Shown here one piece after another: positions 16,809 through 26,362 of a stretch of DNA of 52,882 nt. Below the pieces are notes generated by a model, which saw nothing but the letters and a program-made list of their open reading frames with translations, had not been told where the DNA came from and did not search any database. Origin of the DNA: an uncultured Prevotellaceae bacterium. Its GTDB lineage: Bacteria; Bacteroidota; Bacteroidia; Bacteroidales; Bacteroidaceae. The stretch is from positions 40,684 through 93,565 of the forward strand of contig CADCBZ010000009.1 of the NCBI GenBank assembly GCA_902799765.1. Reading direction: 5' to 3'. The position numbers and the translations under genes were made by a program. The stretch's first letter is position 1. Each line of letters starts with the position of its first letter.

Positions 16809-17510
16809 ATGAAACAAGCGATGATCTTTGCGGCTGGGCTTGGAACCCGTCTGAAACCCTTGACCGATACGATGCCAAAGGCATTGGTCAGGGTAGGAGG
16901 GCAGCCGTTGCTTTGGCATGTGGTCATGAAGCTGAAGAAAGCCGGTTATGAGCGCATGGTGGTGAACGTGCATCATTTCGCCAATCAGATCACAGATTAT
17001 CTGGCAGCCAATGATCATTTCGGGTTAGACATCCGTATCTCTGATGAGACCGAAGCCCTACTGGAGACGGGTGGCGGTATTAAGAAGGCACTGCCGCTCT
17101 TTGATCCATCAGAGCCGATATTGATTCATAATGTGGATATCCTCAGCAATCTCGATCTTAACGCCCTCCCGATGGATGCCCCGTTGCTGGTTGTGAGCGA
17201 GCGCAAGACCAAACGCTACCTGATGTTCGACGACGATATGCGCTTGTATGGCTGGACCAATATCGAGACAGGCGAAGTGAAAGGCGAAAAAGCTAATCAT
17301 CAATTGGCTTTTTCCGGTATTCATGTCTTCCATCCTTCTTTAGCTCCACTATTGGCTGATTGGCCTGAGCGATTCCCCATTATGGACTTCTACCTGAAAG
17401 CTTGTAGCAATCACTTGATCAGAGGTTATGAGGCGCGCGACTTACAACTGCTGGATGTGGGTAAACTCGACACCCTCGACAAAGCTGAAACATTAATCAA
17501 ACAATTATAA
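16809..17510 (+). CDS. Sugar-1-phosphate nucleotidyltransferase (MurU-like)
   Basis: 233 residues beginning MKQAMIFAAGLGTRLKPLTD, the nucleotide-binding signature of the NTP-transferase family, followed by MPKALVRVGGQPLLWHVV. Metal-site Asp lies in HNVDILSN. The start at 16809 is chosen over an in-frame ATG at 16773 because the protein family begins at this Met and the promoter overlaps the upstream stretch. Closest functional model is MurU, which makes UDP-MurNAc from MurNAc-1-phosphate; the matching AmgK-like kinase is at 4688, now separated by T6SS segment I. It lies 3 nt before guaA. Confidence 0.82.
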   Translation: MKQAMIFAAGLGTRLKPLTDTMPKALVRVGGQPLLWHVVMKLKKAGYERMVVNVHHFANQITDYLAANDHFGLDIRISDETEALLETGGGIKKALPLFDPSEPILIHNVDILSNLDLNALPMDAPLLVVSERKTKRYLMFDDDMRLYGWTNIETGEVKGEKANHQLAFSGIHVFHPSLAPLLADWPERFPIMDFYLKACSNHLIRGYEARDLQLLDVGKLDTLDKAETLIKQL

Positions 17511-17513
17511 ACA

Positions 17514-19124
17514 ATGACACAGAAGATTATTATTTTGGATTTCGGTTCACAGACGACGCAGTTGATCGGTCGTCGTGTCCGTGAGCTGGACACCTTCTGC
17601 GAGATTATGCCTTACAACAAATTCCCGAACGACGATCCTTCGGTGATCGGCGTGATTCTGAGTGGTTCGCCCTACTCGGTTCACGATCCCGAGGCGTTTA
17701 AGGTCGATCTGTCGCAGTTTGTAGGCAAGGTGCCCGTGTTGGGTATCTGCTACGGAGCGCAGTTCATCTCCCACACGTTGGGCGGCAAGGTGGAAAAGGC
17801 TGACTCCCGCGAGTATGGACGTGCGAATCTGGAGACGGTGGATACTACGAACCCGCTTTTTAAGGGCTTTGAGCAGCACTCACAGGTATGGATGAGTCAT
17901 GGCGATACGATCACAGCTATCCCTGAGAGCTTCAAGGTGATAGGTTCAACCAAGGATGTGCAGAATGCCGCCTTCGCCTCGTCCCAACAGCCCATTTGGG
18001 CTGTGCAGTTCCATCCTGAGGTATTCCATACACTGCAGGGTAAGGATTTGTTAAAGAATTTTGTGGTAGATATCTGTGGTAGCCGACAGGAGTGGAGTGC
18101 CGCTTCTTTCGTTGATTCGACGGTGGCGGAACTGAAGGCACAGTTGGGTAACGACCGTGTGATCCTCGGCCTCTCTGGTGGTGTGGATTCTTCGGTGGCT
18201 GCCGTGCTGCTCAACCGTGCGATAGGCCGTAATCTGACGTGTATCTTCGTTGATCATGGTATGCTCCGTAAGAACGAGTTCCGTCAGGTAATGGACGACT
18301 ATCAGGTGCTGGGTCTGAACGTGATCGGTGTGGATGCCAGTGCAAAGTTCTTTGCTGATCTTGCCGGGGTGACTGACCCTGAGCAGAAACGCAAAATTAT
18401 TGGTCGTGATTTTGTGGAGGTATTCAACGCCGAGGCTAAGAAGATCACGGATGCCAAATGGCTGGCACAGGGAACCATCTATCCCGACCGTATTGAATCG
18501 TTGAATATCACGGGTAAGGTGATTAAGAGCCACCATAATGTGGGCGGTCTGCCCAAGGAGATGCATCTGCAGCTCTGTGAGCCGCTGAAATGGTTGTTTA
18601 AGGACGAGGTGCGCCGTGTGGGTCGTCAGTTGGGAATGCCCGAGCATCTGATCACCCGTCATCCGTTCCCGGGTCCTGGTTTGGCCGTGCGCATTCTCGG
18701 TGACATCACACCGGAGAAAGTGCGTATCCTGCAGGATGCCGACGATCTCTATATTCGTGGCCTGCGCGATTACAAGGTAAAGCTGAGTGGCGAAGAGGCC
18801 CGTAAGGTGTTGGCTGCTGGTATTCCTGCCGATATGAAGGATGGCGAGATCGAGGTTTCGCTCTACGATCAGATCTGGCAGGCCGGTGCCATCCTTCTCT
18901 CTACCGTGAGAAGTGTAGGTGTGATGGGTGATGAACGTACCTATGAGCATCCTGTGGCCCTGCGTGCAGTGACCTCTACCGATGCGATGACAGCCGACTG
19001 GGCTCATCTGCCCTACGATTTCATGGCAAAGGTATCAAATGAGATCATCAATAAAGTGCGTGGTGTGAACCGCGTCTGCTATGATATCTCCTCAAAACCA
19101 CCTGCAACCATCGAGTGGGAATAA
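17514..19124 (+). CDS. guaA: GMP synthase (glutamine-hydrolysing)
   Basis: 536-residue enzyme converting XMP to GMP with ATP and glutamine, the last step of guanine nucleotide synthesis. The N-terminal class-I amidotransferase shows the nucleophile region GICYGAQF and the catalytic His/Glu in [10 protein letters not shown]. The ATP-pyrophosphatase domain has the P-loop [10 protein letters not shown]. The C-terminal dimerisation domain ends in [17 protein letters not shown], typical of the family. Co-transcribed with the nucleotidyltransferase 3 nt upstream and ended by a terminator at 19131. Confidence 0.97.
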   Translation: MTQKIIILDFGSQTTQLIGRRVRELDTFCEIMPYNKFPNDDPSVIGVILSGSPYSVHDPEAFKVDLSQFVGKVPVLGICYGAQFISHTLGGKVEKADSREYGRANLETVDTTNPLFKGFEQHSQVWMSHGDTITAIPESFKVIGSTKDVQNAAFASSQQPIWAVQFHPEVFHTLQGKDLLKNFVVDICGSRQEWSAASFVDSTVAELKAQLGNDRVILGLSGGVDSSVAAVLLNRAIGRNLTCIFVDHGMLRKNEFRQVMDDYQVLGLNVIGVDASAKFFADLAGVTDPEQKRKIIGRDFVEVFNAEAKKITDAKWLAQGTIYPDRIESLNITGKVIKSHHNVGGLPKEMHLQLCEPLKWLFKDEVRRVGRQLGMPEHLITRHPFPGPGLAVRILGDITPEKVRILQDADDLYIRGLRDYKVKLSGEEARKVLAAGIPADMKDGEIEVSLYDQIWQAGAILLSTVRSVGVMGDERTYEHPVALRAVTSTDAMTADWAHLPYDFMAKVSNEIINKVRGVNRVCYDISSKPPATIEWE

Positions 19125-19130
19125 AGTAAA

Positions 19131-19152
19131 GGGTGTGCCAATCGGCACACCC
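19131..19152. terminator. Bidirectional terminator between guaA and histidine kinase
   Basis: GGGTGTGCC, loop AATC, GGCACACCC: a perfect 9-bp stem between two convergent genes, followed on the plus strand by a T-containing tract. Confidence 0.85.
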
Positions 19153-19169
19153 TTATTCGTTCATTCGTT

Positions 19170-20999
19170 CTAAAGAGGCAGGGTCAAGACGAAGCGGGCC
19201 CCTTGACTGTAGGAAGGATCGAGTATAAGGTCGCCTCCAAGTCCTCGGGCGATGTTGCGACTGAGAGTAAGACCGATGCCCGTTCCTGTTTGATATTCAT
19301 CGAGTTGAACAAACTCTTTGAAGATCTCTTCGGCTTTCTCTGCCGGTACACCACAGCCATTATCCTCTATGGCAATCTGTACAAAACTATTGGTCTTGCT
19401 GCAAGTCATTTGTATCTTGCCACCTTCGGGTGTAAACTTCATGGCATTGTCAAGCAACTGCGAGATTGCTTGGATGGCATATGATTCGGCGGTCAGGATC
19501 TGCTCGTCGTCGTTGAAGTCAGAAATAAAATTGAAGTGATAGAACAGATTATCGCCCACGTGGCTCATGGTGATGGCACTGTGACACAATTGGTTGATGC
19601 TAACAGTGTCGGTGCGATCAATGCGGTTTCGGCTGCTGGTCTCTGAGAGGGCTAGCAGTTTGTTAATGAGTGATGTGATGCGGTTGGTATTTTCCACAAT
19701 CTTCTCGCTGGCTTCATAACGGATCTCTTTCGGCAACTCTACATCCGGCTGTGCCATCACCTGTGAGAAACCGGACAGGATATTCAGCGGCGTGCGTATC
19801 TCGTGGGAGATATTCTTGATAAACTCTGTTTTCATCCTCGACGATTCCTGAGCCTTGTCGCGGGCGATGGCCAGTTCCTCATTCTTACGCTTCAACCGAC
19901 GGTTCATCAGATACCAGTAGCCTAACAGCAGAAGCAGGGTCAAGGCAATGACCACTGTGACAATAGCCGTTGTGCGGACGCGGTTCAGACGCTTCTCCAT
20001 GTCGAACTCGTTTACGCGGAAGAGTGTGTTGAGCTCGTTAATTTGTGTGCGGGCATCCTTTCGATACATCGAGTCGGTCAGTTCATAGACCTCCTTGTAC
20101 ATCTCTGCCATTTCCTCAAACCGTCCCAGTCCGTTCATAATCTTAGCCCGTTGCTCACGGATCATCACGAGCGACGACTTGTCCTCGTAACCGAGACTCT
20201 TTTCCAGTCGGCGAGTGTTGTAGTCGAGGGCTTTCCGATAGTCTTTCCGCTGGAGCCATAGCTGTGCGCGGTAATAGAGGATACTCATCTGAATGAATTC
20301 GGTGCTATCGGGGGCGGTGGTCTCTGCCATGTCGATGTCTTTTTCTGCCTGATCGAGCTCCCCTAAGCCAAGGTGCATCTGGGCACAGGCGAGATAGTAA
20401 TATGAATACCAGACCTTTGAACTGGATGTTTTTTTGCCTTTGTCATATTCCGTCATGCTTTCAAGCAGTTTCCGCCAGTCATCGGTCACCCCTTTCATCT
20501 CTTTCCACTGATGGTTCTCGTTAAGGGCATCGCAGTAATAGCTATAGATGTCGTTATAGGTGGTCTCGCTGGTATTTGTCTGGCGGATGAATTGGATACT
20601 CAGCTGATAGCATTTTACAGCTTCTGGCAGATAGCCCATATTATTGTAGGCGTTGCCCATTGCATAGTTCGAAAGAGCTAAGCCGTAATTGTCGTTACGC
20701 TGGGTCGCATCATCGTGCATTTGTTTAACTTCGCGCAAAGCGGTGTTAACTTTCCCCATGAAGGTATAGGTGTTGACTAGATGCATCCATGTCTCGTAAT
20801 AGTGCTCCCATAGCCCGATACTTTTGTGAAAGGCCATATCCCTAGGCGCCTGTGCGATCAAAGAGTCGTTCTGGTCATGGTTATATAACTCGCAGATATG
20901 TTCTATCCGCAGTTTGCTTTCCGTCTCCTCTTCGGCAGTCTGTGCCGATGAGTTCATGGATATGGTTAGCAGTAGTATAATAAAAATCGTTCTCATCAT
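19170..20999 (-). CDS. Sensor histidine kinase with periplasmic TPR-like region
   Basis: 609 residues: signal peptide (MMRTIFIILLLTISMNSSAQ), TPR-like helical repeats at about 30-330 (NYGLALSNYAMGNAYNNMGY), a membrane helix at about 343-366, then the kinase. The HisKA box FIKNISHEIRTPLNIL carries phospho-acceptor H399. The ATPase domain has N-box DNAMKF, G1 EDNGCGVP and G2 GTGIGLTLS. It probably relays an envelope signal to a response regulator encoded elsewhere; none is adjacent. A paralogue with the same plan lies at 50073-51830. It is transcribed away from the tssH promoter, so a link to the T6SS is positional only. Confidence 0.88.
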   Translation of the reverse strand: MMRTIFIILLLTISMNSSAQTAEEETESKLRIEHICELYNHDQNDSLIAQAPRDMAFHKSIGLWEHYYETWMHLVNTYTFMGKVNTALREVKQMHDDATQRNDNYGLALSNYAMGNAYNNMGYLPEAVKCYQLSIQFIRQTNTSETTYNDIYSYYCDALNENHQWKEMKGVTDDWRKLLESMTEYDKGKKTSSSKVWYSYYYLACAQMHLGLGELDQAEKDIDMAETTAPDSTEFIQMSILYYRAQLWLQRKDYRKALDYNTRRLEKSLGYEDKSSLVMIREQRAKIMNGLGRFEEMAEMYKEVYELTDSMYRKDARTQINELNTLFRVNEFDMEKRLNRVRTTAIVTVVIALTLLLLLGYWYLMNRRLKRKNEELAIARDKAQESSRMKTEFIKNISHEIRTPLNILSGFSQVMAQPDVELPKEIRYEASEKIVENTNRITSLINKLLALSETSSRNRIDRTDTVSINQLCHSAITMSHVGDNLFYHFNFISDFNDDEQILTAESYAIQAISQLLDNAMKFTPEGGKIQMTCSKTNSFVQIAIEDNGCGVPAEKAEEIFKEFVQLDEYQTGTGIGLTLSRNIARGLGGDLILDPSYSQGARFVLTLPL

Positions 21000-21007
21000 T
21001 CTGGATG

Positions 21008-21015
21008 CAAAGATA
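21008..21015 (-). promoter_or_regulatory. -7 element of the TPR histidine kinase promoter
   Basis: Minus-strand TATCTTTG 9 nt before the gene's ATG. No clear TTTG lies 19-21 nt further out, so the upstream element is weak. Confidence 0.5.
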
Positions 21016-21131
21016 CAATATTTTCTCTGATTGTTGGATGGTTTGCGGAAAAAGATACGTGAAATGTATAAAAAACGTTAAAAGAATAGATATTGCAGGT
21101 GTGAAGACGTTTTTAAATCTTCGCTTTTTAG

Positions 21132-21139
21132 TAATTTTG
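21132..21139 (+). promoter_or_regulatory. -7 element of the tssH-tssB-regulator promoter
   Basis: TAATTTTG 31 nt before the tssH ATG. The -33 region is poor (T-rich only). The TGTCGC repeat found at the hcp and tssC promoters is absent here, suggesting this unit is controlled differently. Confidence 0.55.
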
Positions 21140-21170
21140 TACCCAATAATATCTAAAAATAGTACATGTT

Positions 21171-23717
21171 ATGAATGCGAAACTAAAATCTATTGCCAAT
21201 TCCTTCGCCGAGGAGTACTGTAGCGATGCCATTTATCCTGCGCATCTGTTCAAGGCTGTGCTCCACAAGGAAATCGGACTCGTACACTTTATTGAGAGTG
21301 AACTGAATAAGGATTATTTTTATTTGCAGGACTGGGCTGACGTGCAGATGCAATTGGCGCCGCGTGCCGTTCGTCCGATGAGAGACCTGGAATATAGCGA
21401 AGAGTCGGTGGCCGTTCTCGAAGAGGCTGAGAACTATATGGTGAAGTTCAATCTTGATGAGACCACTGACGTCTGTGTGCTGGCCTCATTGGTGACACCT
21501 GGCGTAGGTTTTTCTTTCGATCAGTTGAAGACATTGCCATTGACCCCATCAGATATCAGTGCGAAGATGGCTGGTGGCGCCAATGTGGAGGCTCCTTATA
21601 TGGAAGGTGCTGAACTGACGAAGCACACTCCCGCAGCTGGCACAGGCGCAAAAGGTAGTCTCGCAAAGTATTGTGTTGACAAGACTGCTATTGCCCGTGC
21701 CGGAAACCTCGATAATGTGATCGGTTTTGAGAAGGAGATCTCTGTGATCTACGAGATATTGGGTCGTAAAACCAAGGCTAACCTGTTGATTACAGGTGAG
21801 GCAGGTGTCGGTAAGACCTCTTTGGTGAACGGTTTCGTGCGTGAACTGGCTGCCGACCATGTGCCGGGCTTCCTGAGTGGTGCAGTGGCTTATGAGCTTG
21901 ATACTGCTGCCCTCGGTGGCGATGCTCAGTATAAAGGTGAGGTAGAGGACCGCTTCAAGAATGTGATTACGGAAGTGGAGAATCTGCCGAATGCCGTGCT
22001 GATTATTGAGTCGATCGATAAGTTGTTTGATAAACAAGGTTCCCTGTTCGGTGCTTCTTCCATCCTGAAGAACGAGTTGAGCAAAGGTCGTCTGCAGTTG
22101 TTGGCCACCTCAAGTATTGACGGTTATACGAAGAACATTGAGACCGATAAGGAGATGACCTCGAAGCTGGAGAAGATTACCGTAGAGGAGCCAACGGCTG
22201 ACCTGTCGTTGCGCATTCTGAAGGGTGCTATCCCTGCTTACGAAGCTTATCACGGACTGACAGCTGATGAGACTGTACTGAGTGATGCCATCCGTCTGGC
22301 AAAGCGTTATCTGACGGAGAAGTCGTTGCCCGATTCTGCATTCGACCTGATCGACCGTACTATGGCACAGGTGAAGACAATGAATGATCTGACCGGTAGT
22401 ATCATCACTGAATTGCGTGAGAAACTTGATGCTATCAAGGGATCTACAGAAGGAAAGGATAAGGCTGACGAAACCCTGATGAAGGAACTCGACTGGCTGA
22501 ATTATGAGTTGTTTAATAAAGTGAGTTGCATCCTGTTGGCTGGTGTGGATTCTGATACCGATTTCAGTAAGATTGCCACCATCCAGGAGCGTTTAGAATT
22601 CCTGTCGGGTATCCTTGACAAACTTACAGAGTTGAGTGCTCAGCAGCGCACAGAGCTGAAGAGCGACGATCTGAGTGCCGTCGTGGCTAAACAGACCGGC
22701 ATACCTCTGGGTAAGGTCCAGACCAAAGAACGCGACCGTTTGATGGGGGCTGAAGACACTCTGAAGAAACGTGTAGTTGGTCAGGACCATGCAGTAAAGA
22801 AGGTACTTGATGCTGTGTATGAGGCCCGTTCTGGTCTGAGCAAGAAAGGACAGCCGATGGGCTCATTCTTCTTCCTGGGTCCGACTGGTACCGGTAAGAC
22901 GGAGTTGGCTAAGGCTCTCGCTACTTTTCTCTTTGGTGACGAAAGTGCTCTGATCCGTTTCGATATGTCTGAGTTCAAGGAAGAACATTCAGTGGCGCTG
23001 CTCTATGGTGCGCCTCCGGGATATGTAGGTTACGAGGAAGGCGGTCTGCTTGTAAACAAGATCCGTCAGAACCCATATGCTGTGGTGCTGTTCGATGAGA
23101 TTGAGAAAGCCCACAAGTCGGTGTTCGACCTGTTCCTGCAGATCCTCGATGAGGGTAAGTTGCACGACCGTCTGGGTCGTGTGGGTGATTTCTCCAATGC
23201 GCTTATCCTCTTTACCTCAAATATCGGTGCACAAACGATTGTGGAGAAGTTCAACAGTGGTGTCATCCCCGAGAATAATGAGCTGATGGACATTATGCAG
23301 GGTTACTTCCGTCCGGAGTTTCTGGCACGTCTGACAGAGATCGTACCGTTCTCACCTATCACCGACAAGACCGTTGTCCACATCTTCGACATCCACCTGA
23401 AAGGTCTGTTGAAGCTGTTGGAGGAGCAGAACATTACGCTGACGTTAACGCCTGATGCCCGTGAGAAAATCGCCCTGCGCGGTTACAACCAACAGTATGG
23501 TGCACGTCCGATCATCGGTATCATCCGTAAGGAGTTGCGTCACCCCATCTCAAAGATGATGATTGCCGGTGATGTCAAGTCAGGCGACAATATCGTGGTG
23601 GAAGCCGACAAGGGCGGACAGGCAGTCTTTGTAGTCAACGGCAAGCGCCTTGGTAACCCTGAGGAAAAGGCTGCCGAGTCCGCAGAGAAGAAAGCTCCGA
23701 AGAAAGAGAAGAAATAA
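21171..23717 (+). CDS. tssH: T6SS sheath-recycling ATPase TssH (ClpV)
   Basis: 848-residue double AAA+ ATPase of the ClpB/ClpV family, which disassembles the contracted T6SS sheath. It has an N-terminal Clp-N-like domain (EYCSDAIYPAHLFKAVLHKEI), AAA1 with Walker A GEAGVGKTS (about residue 210), a short middle region, AAA2 with Walker A GPTGTGKTE (about residue 570) and Walker B VVLFDEIEKAH, then a Clp D2-small domain and a Lys-rich tail. In AAA1 the Walker B region reads AVLIIESIDKL, with Ser where the catalytic motif is usually Asp-Glu. It starts T6SS segment II and is followed by tssB after 39 nt. Confidence 0.92.
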   Translation: MNAKLKSIANSFAEEYCSDAIYPAHLFKAVLHKEIGLVHFIESELNKDYFYLQDWADVQMQLAPRAVRPMRDLEYSEESVAVLEEAENYMVKFNLDETTDVCVLASLVTPGVGFSFDQLKTLPLTPSDISAKMAGGANVEAPYMEGAELTKHTPAAGTGAKGSLAKYCVDKTAIARAGNLDNVIGFEKEISVIYEILGRKTKANLLITGEAGVGKTSLVNGFVRELAADHVPGFLSGAVAYELDTAALGGDAQYKGEVEDRFKNVITEVENLPNAVLIIESIDKLFDKQGSLFGASSILKNELSKGRLQLLATSSIDGYTKNIETDKEMTSKLEKITVEEPTADLSLRILKGAIPAYEAYHGLTADETVLSDAIRLAKRYLTEKSLPDSAFDLIDRTMAQVKTMNDLTGSIITELREKLDAIKGSTEGKDKADETLMKELDWLNYELFNKVSCILLAGVDSDTDFSKIATIQERLEFLSGILDKLTELSAQQRTELKSDDLSAVVAKQTGIPLGKVQTKERDRLMGAEDTLKKRVVGQDHAVKKVLDAVYEARSGLSKKGQPMGSFFFLGPTGTGKTELAKALATFLFGDESALIRFDMSEFKEEHSVALLYGAPPGYVGYEEGGLLVNKIRQNPYAVVLFDEIEKAHKSVFDLFLQILDEGKLHDRLGRVGDFSNALILFTSNIGAQTIVEKFNSGVIPENNELMDIMQGYFRPEFLARLTEIVPFSPITDKTVVHIFDIHLKGLLKLLEEQNITLTLTPDAREKIALRGYNQQYGARPIIGIIRKELRHPISKMMIAGDVKSGDNIVVEADKGGQAVFVVNGKRLGNPEEKAAESAEKKAPKKEKK

Positions 23718-23756
23718 TTTTTAACTTGATGTATAACATTTAAAACCATTACAACT

Positions 23757-24221
23757 ATGGCAATGAAAGAGAATTTCATTTCGATGGCTCCAGATGAGGA
23801 GTCAAATGCGAAAGTCAGTTTGATCGATCAGAACAAGACATTGATGATTGACCAGTACACTTCAGACGTGGAAGCTGGTAATCCTGAGTTTGTGGAGGAC
23901 ATCCACAACATCGATGATGCTTTTGCACACTTCAAGCCCAAAGTAGAGGTTGCCTTTACAGACGAAGAGGGTGGCTCAGTGACTGAAACTCTGAAGTTTG
24001 GTGAGTTGCGTGACTTTGAGGCACAGAGTGGTAAGGGTCGTCTGGTACAGAACAGCCCGTTCCTCTCAGGTGTGAAGAGTAAGATTGACACCGACGCGAA
24101 GATTCGTAAAAGCATTGAGCAGAACCGTAAGTTGCGCGACATCCTGAAGGAGGCTGGCTCACGTGACGAGCTTAAGCAGGTGCTGCAGTCGATGCTCAGC
24201 GAGCTGGAAGGTGCAGAATAA
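23757..24221 (+). CDS. tssB: T6SS sheath small subunit TssB
   Basis: 154-residue TssB/VipA-type protein, which interlocks with TssC to build the contractile sheath. Typical features are KVEVAFTDEEGG followed by LKFGELRDFEAQS and a C-terminal helix, the region that interacts with TssC. It starts MAMKENF. The gene lies 39 nt after tssH, and 18 nt before a regulator gene that separates it from tssC, an unusual arrangement since tssB and tssC normally adjoin. Confidence 0.88.
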   Translation: MAMKENFISMAPDEESNAKVSLIDQNKTLMIDQYTSDVEAGNPEFVEDIHNIDDAFAHFKPKVEVAFTDEEGGSVTETLKFGELRDFEAQSGKGRLVQNSPFLSGVKSKIDTDAKIRKSIEQNRKLRDILKEAGSRDELKQVLQSMLSELEGAE

Positions 24222-24239
24222 TAGAAACAGATACACACA

Positions 24240-24791
24240 ATGGCTAAGAAGATAGAAGAACTGGAGCAGGAGATCGCCCGTCTTGAGAAAGAGAATGAGC
24301 GTCTTGATTTGGAGAATGTGCGTCTGTTGGGACGTAATCTCCTGATGAGTGAGCAGCTGAACTCATGGTATGAGCTGCGTCAGCGTGTCGGCTGGTTGAA
24401 GGCCGAGATGCAGCGTGGACATCGGTTGTCGATGCAGGCAGACCTGGTGGATGATGCAGAGTTGCTGGCTATGCTCGAGAACCGCCTGGAGAATGAGCCC
24501 CAGTTGGTGACCGCAGAGTTCGGTGCCAAGGAACTGGCTGAGTTGATGGGCGTCTCACAAGCGCGACTGATGCGTCTGTTCCGTAATTCTACTATCTTCA
24601 GATCAGCCGATGAGTATCTGGAAAATCTTCGTCTGGTGCGCGCGTTACGGTTGTTGCGAGATCATCCCGAGTACGGTATCGCTGCCATCAGTGCCGAAGC
24701 TGGTTACAACTCCGTCAGGACTCTTCAACGCAGAATGTTGGAGGTGGTCGGTATGACCCCTGTGGAATTCCGTATCATGGTGGAGAAATAG
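24240..24791 (+). CDS. AraC-type transcription factor inside the T6SS operon
   Basis: 183-residue protein with an N-terminal coiled coil (about 1-40, KIEELEQEIARLEKENERLD) and a C-terminal AraC-family DNA-binding region. The two helix-turn-helix units are at about 96-116 (GAKELAELMGVSQARLMRLF) and 147-168 (IAAISAEAGYNSVRTLQRRM), followed by the family's TPVEFR end motif. There is no ligand-sensing domain, so the coiled coil probably mediates dimerisation or partner contact. It sits between tssB and tssC, directly upstream of the tssC promoter with its TGTCGC repeats. It is the best candidate activator of the hcp and tssC operons. Confidence 0.83.
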   Translation: MAKKIEELEQEIARLEKENERLDLENVRLLGRNLLMSEQLNSWYELRQRVGWLKAEMQRGHRLSMQADLVDDAELLAMLENRLENEPQLVTAEFGAKELAELMGVSQARLMRLFRNSTIFRSADEYLENLRLVRALRLLRDHPEYGIAAISAEAGYNSVRTLQRRMLEVVGMTPVEFRIMVEK

Positions 24792-24798
24792 TCCTCTC

Positions 24799-24856
24799 TG
24801 CGACAGATGGAACTACTGGAAATTACCGTTTGTCGCCCGACAGGTTGCCTGTCGCA
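24799..24856. promoter_or_regulatory. TGTCGC operator cluster upstream of tssC
   Basis: Three half-sites: TGCGACA (24799-24805, reverse orientation), TGTCGCC (24831-24837) and TGTCGCA (24850-24856). The two direct copies are 19 nt apart and the last ends 52 nt before the -7 box, exactly as at hcp. The stretch also holds a perfect palindrome CGACAGG-TTG-CCTGTCG (24838-24854). It begins 8 nt after the regulator's stop codon, so autoregulatory read-through effects are possible. Confidence 0.72.
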
Positions 24857-24908
24857 ATAACTTCAGGAAAAAGTTACATAAATCCTGAGGCATCAAACAA
24901 TGAATGTT

Positions 24909-24916
24909 TAATTTTG
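24909..24916 (+). promoter_or_regulatory. -7 element of the tssC operon promoter
   Basis: TAATTTTG, 24 nt before the tssC ATG. No TTTG is present 19-21 nt upstream (CTGA instead), as expected for an activator-dependent promoter. Confidence 0.65.
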
Positions 24917-24940
24917 CAATAGAAAAAAGTATTTAAGATT

Positions 24941-26305
24941 ATGGCAGATACAGAAATGCAGAAAGCTCAAGCCGCCAGTCAGGCAGGTGCCGAGCTTCAG
25001 GAGAAAGGTAAAGACGTATCACAATTGCTTTCCGCTTTTGGTGGTTTTAATGCAATTCGTGGATTCATGCCCGACGCAGATAATATGAATCCCGCGCGTA
25101 AGGCTGCTAAGGATGTGTTCCTCAGCGACAAGCGTTTTAAAGATAAGCGTGACGGCTTGAAAAAAGAAATCAAACGCTGGTTGGAGCTGCTCGATGACAC
25201 AAGTCTGGAGACTGCTACCGGTTTCGCTGATGCTTGTAAACAAGATGAGGAGAAATATACAAATGTGCTGAAGCAGGGTATCACCGATGCCTTATATGCT
25301 ACACAGAATCTGGAGCGCAGCTATCGTCAGCTCGACTCTTTCTTCAAGACTTGCGGAACTGACAAGGTGAAGAATTTGCGTGTGATCAATGTGCTGAAAG
25401 AAGATATCGCCGATGCTGACTCTGGCTTCGCAGGTGAGGTGGAGAATATCCTTCGTAACGGTTTCGACCGTCTTAGTCTGAAGGATGCCTACAGTCTCGT
25501 TTGTGTGCCTGGTGCTGTATTTACTGATAAGGTAGATCTGCTCCAGTGGGCTAAGATGGCATTCAAGTATAAGGTGATGCTGCTTACCGACCATGCCGAC
25601 GAGTATTCATTCGATGATCTGCAGGCTAACACCGAGGGTTATCGCGACAGTGATCAGTGTTTGATGAACGTGGTTATGACTGCCAACTGGATCGTAGGTC
25701 GTGAGGCAGAGAAGATGTCGTCAGACGAGGAAGACCAAAAGGCATTCTACATCGCTCCTGCTGCAGCCCTCTGTGGTAAGCTCTACGACGAGACTGCAAA
25801 TATGGCTCAGGGTGCCGGTGGTAAGAAGTATGGTACACTCGATGGTGTGAAGGGTGTTAAGAGTGATCTGCTGAAGTCAGAGATTGCTGCCCTGATGGAC
25901 AACCAGGTGATTCCAATGGTATTTAGCGAGGGCCGTGTGATGGCTTTCAACAACACCACCCTTTACAATGGTGACCTTGATGCCATGAAGGAGTATCCTA
26001 TTGTTCGTGTGTTCGACTGGGTGAAGAAGGTGCTGATGAACTTTGTACATGAAGTGGCTCTCGAGAACTGGGATCCATTCAACAGTCCGAAGAACCTGAA
26101 GGCGAAGATTCAGGAGTTCCTGAACCAGTACAAAGGTTATGGTAACCTGTTCCAGAACTACGAGATCGGTGAGCCCCGTCAGGATCCTATCACCAAGCAG
26201 ATCACCTGTGACATCACACTGACTCCGTTCTATGCAGCCAAGAACTTTATCATTAAGGTCGCTGCAGACAAGAAGGACAAGGAAGCTGCTATGGCAAGTG
26301 CATAA
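24941..26305 (+). CDS. tssC: T6SS sheath large subunit TssC
   Basis: 454-residue Bacteroidota-type TssC/VipB (the DUF5458-like form), which with TssB forms the contractile sheath around the Hcp tube. The C-terminal half carries the sheath core: FDWVKKVLMNFVHEVALENW, IQEFLNQYKGYGNLFQNYEI and a final DITLTPFYAAKNFIIKVAAD. A Gly-rich LRNGFDRLSLKDAYSLVCVP block precedes it. It is the first gene of the long operon that reads through to 39857, and is followed by two hcp genes, consistent with tube and sheath being made in high amounts. Confidence 0.88.
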   Translation: MADTEMQKAQAASQAGAELQEKGKDVSQLLSAFGGFNAIRGFMPDADNMNPARKAAKDVFLSDKRFKDKRDGLKKEIKRWLELLDDTSLETATGFADACKQDEEKYTNVLKQGITDALYATQNLERSYRQLDSFFKTCGTDKVKNLRVINVLKEDIADADSGFAGEVENILRNGFDRLSLKDAYSLVCVPGAVFTDKVDLLQWAKMAFKYKVMLLTDHADEYSFDDLQANTEGYRDSDQCLMNVVMTANWIVGREAEKMSSDEEDQKAFYIAPAAALCGKLYDETANMAQGAGGKKYGTLDGVKGVKSDLLKSEIAALMDNQVIPMVFSEGRVMAFNNTTLYNGDLDAMKEYPIVRVFDWVKKVLMNFVHEVALENWDPFNSPKNLKAKIQEFLNQYKGYGNLFQNYEIGEPRQDPITKQITCDITLTPFYAAKNFIIKVAADKKDKEAAMASA

Positions 26306-26362
26306 GCAGTGATTATCAATAAGTGATTAATAATAAGTTTAACCCTTTAAACATTTACAATT

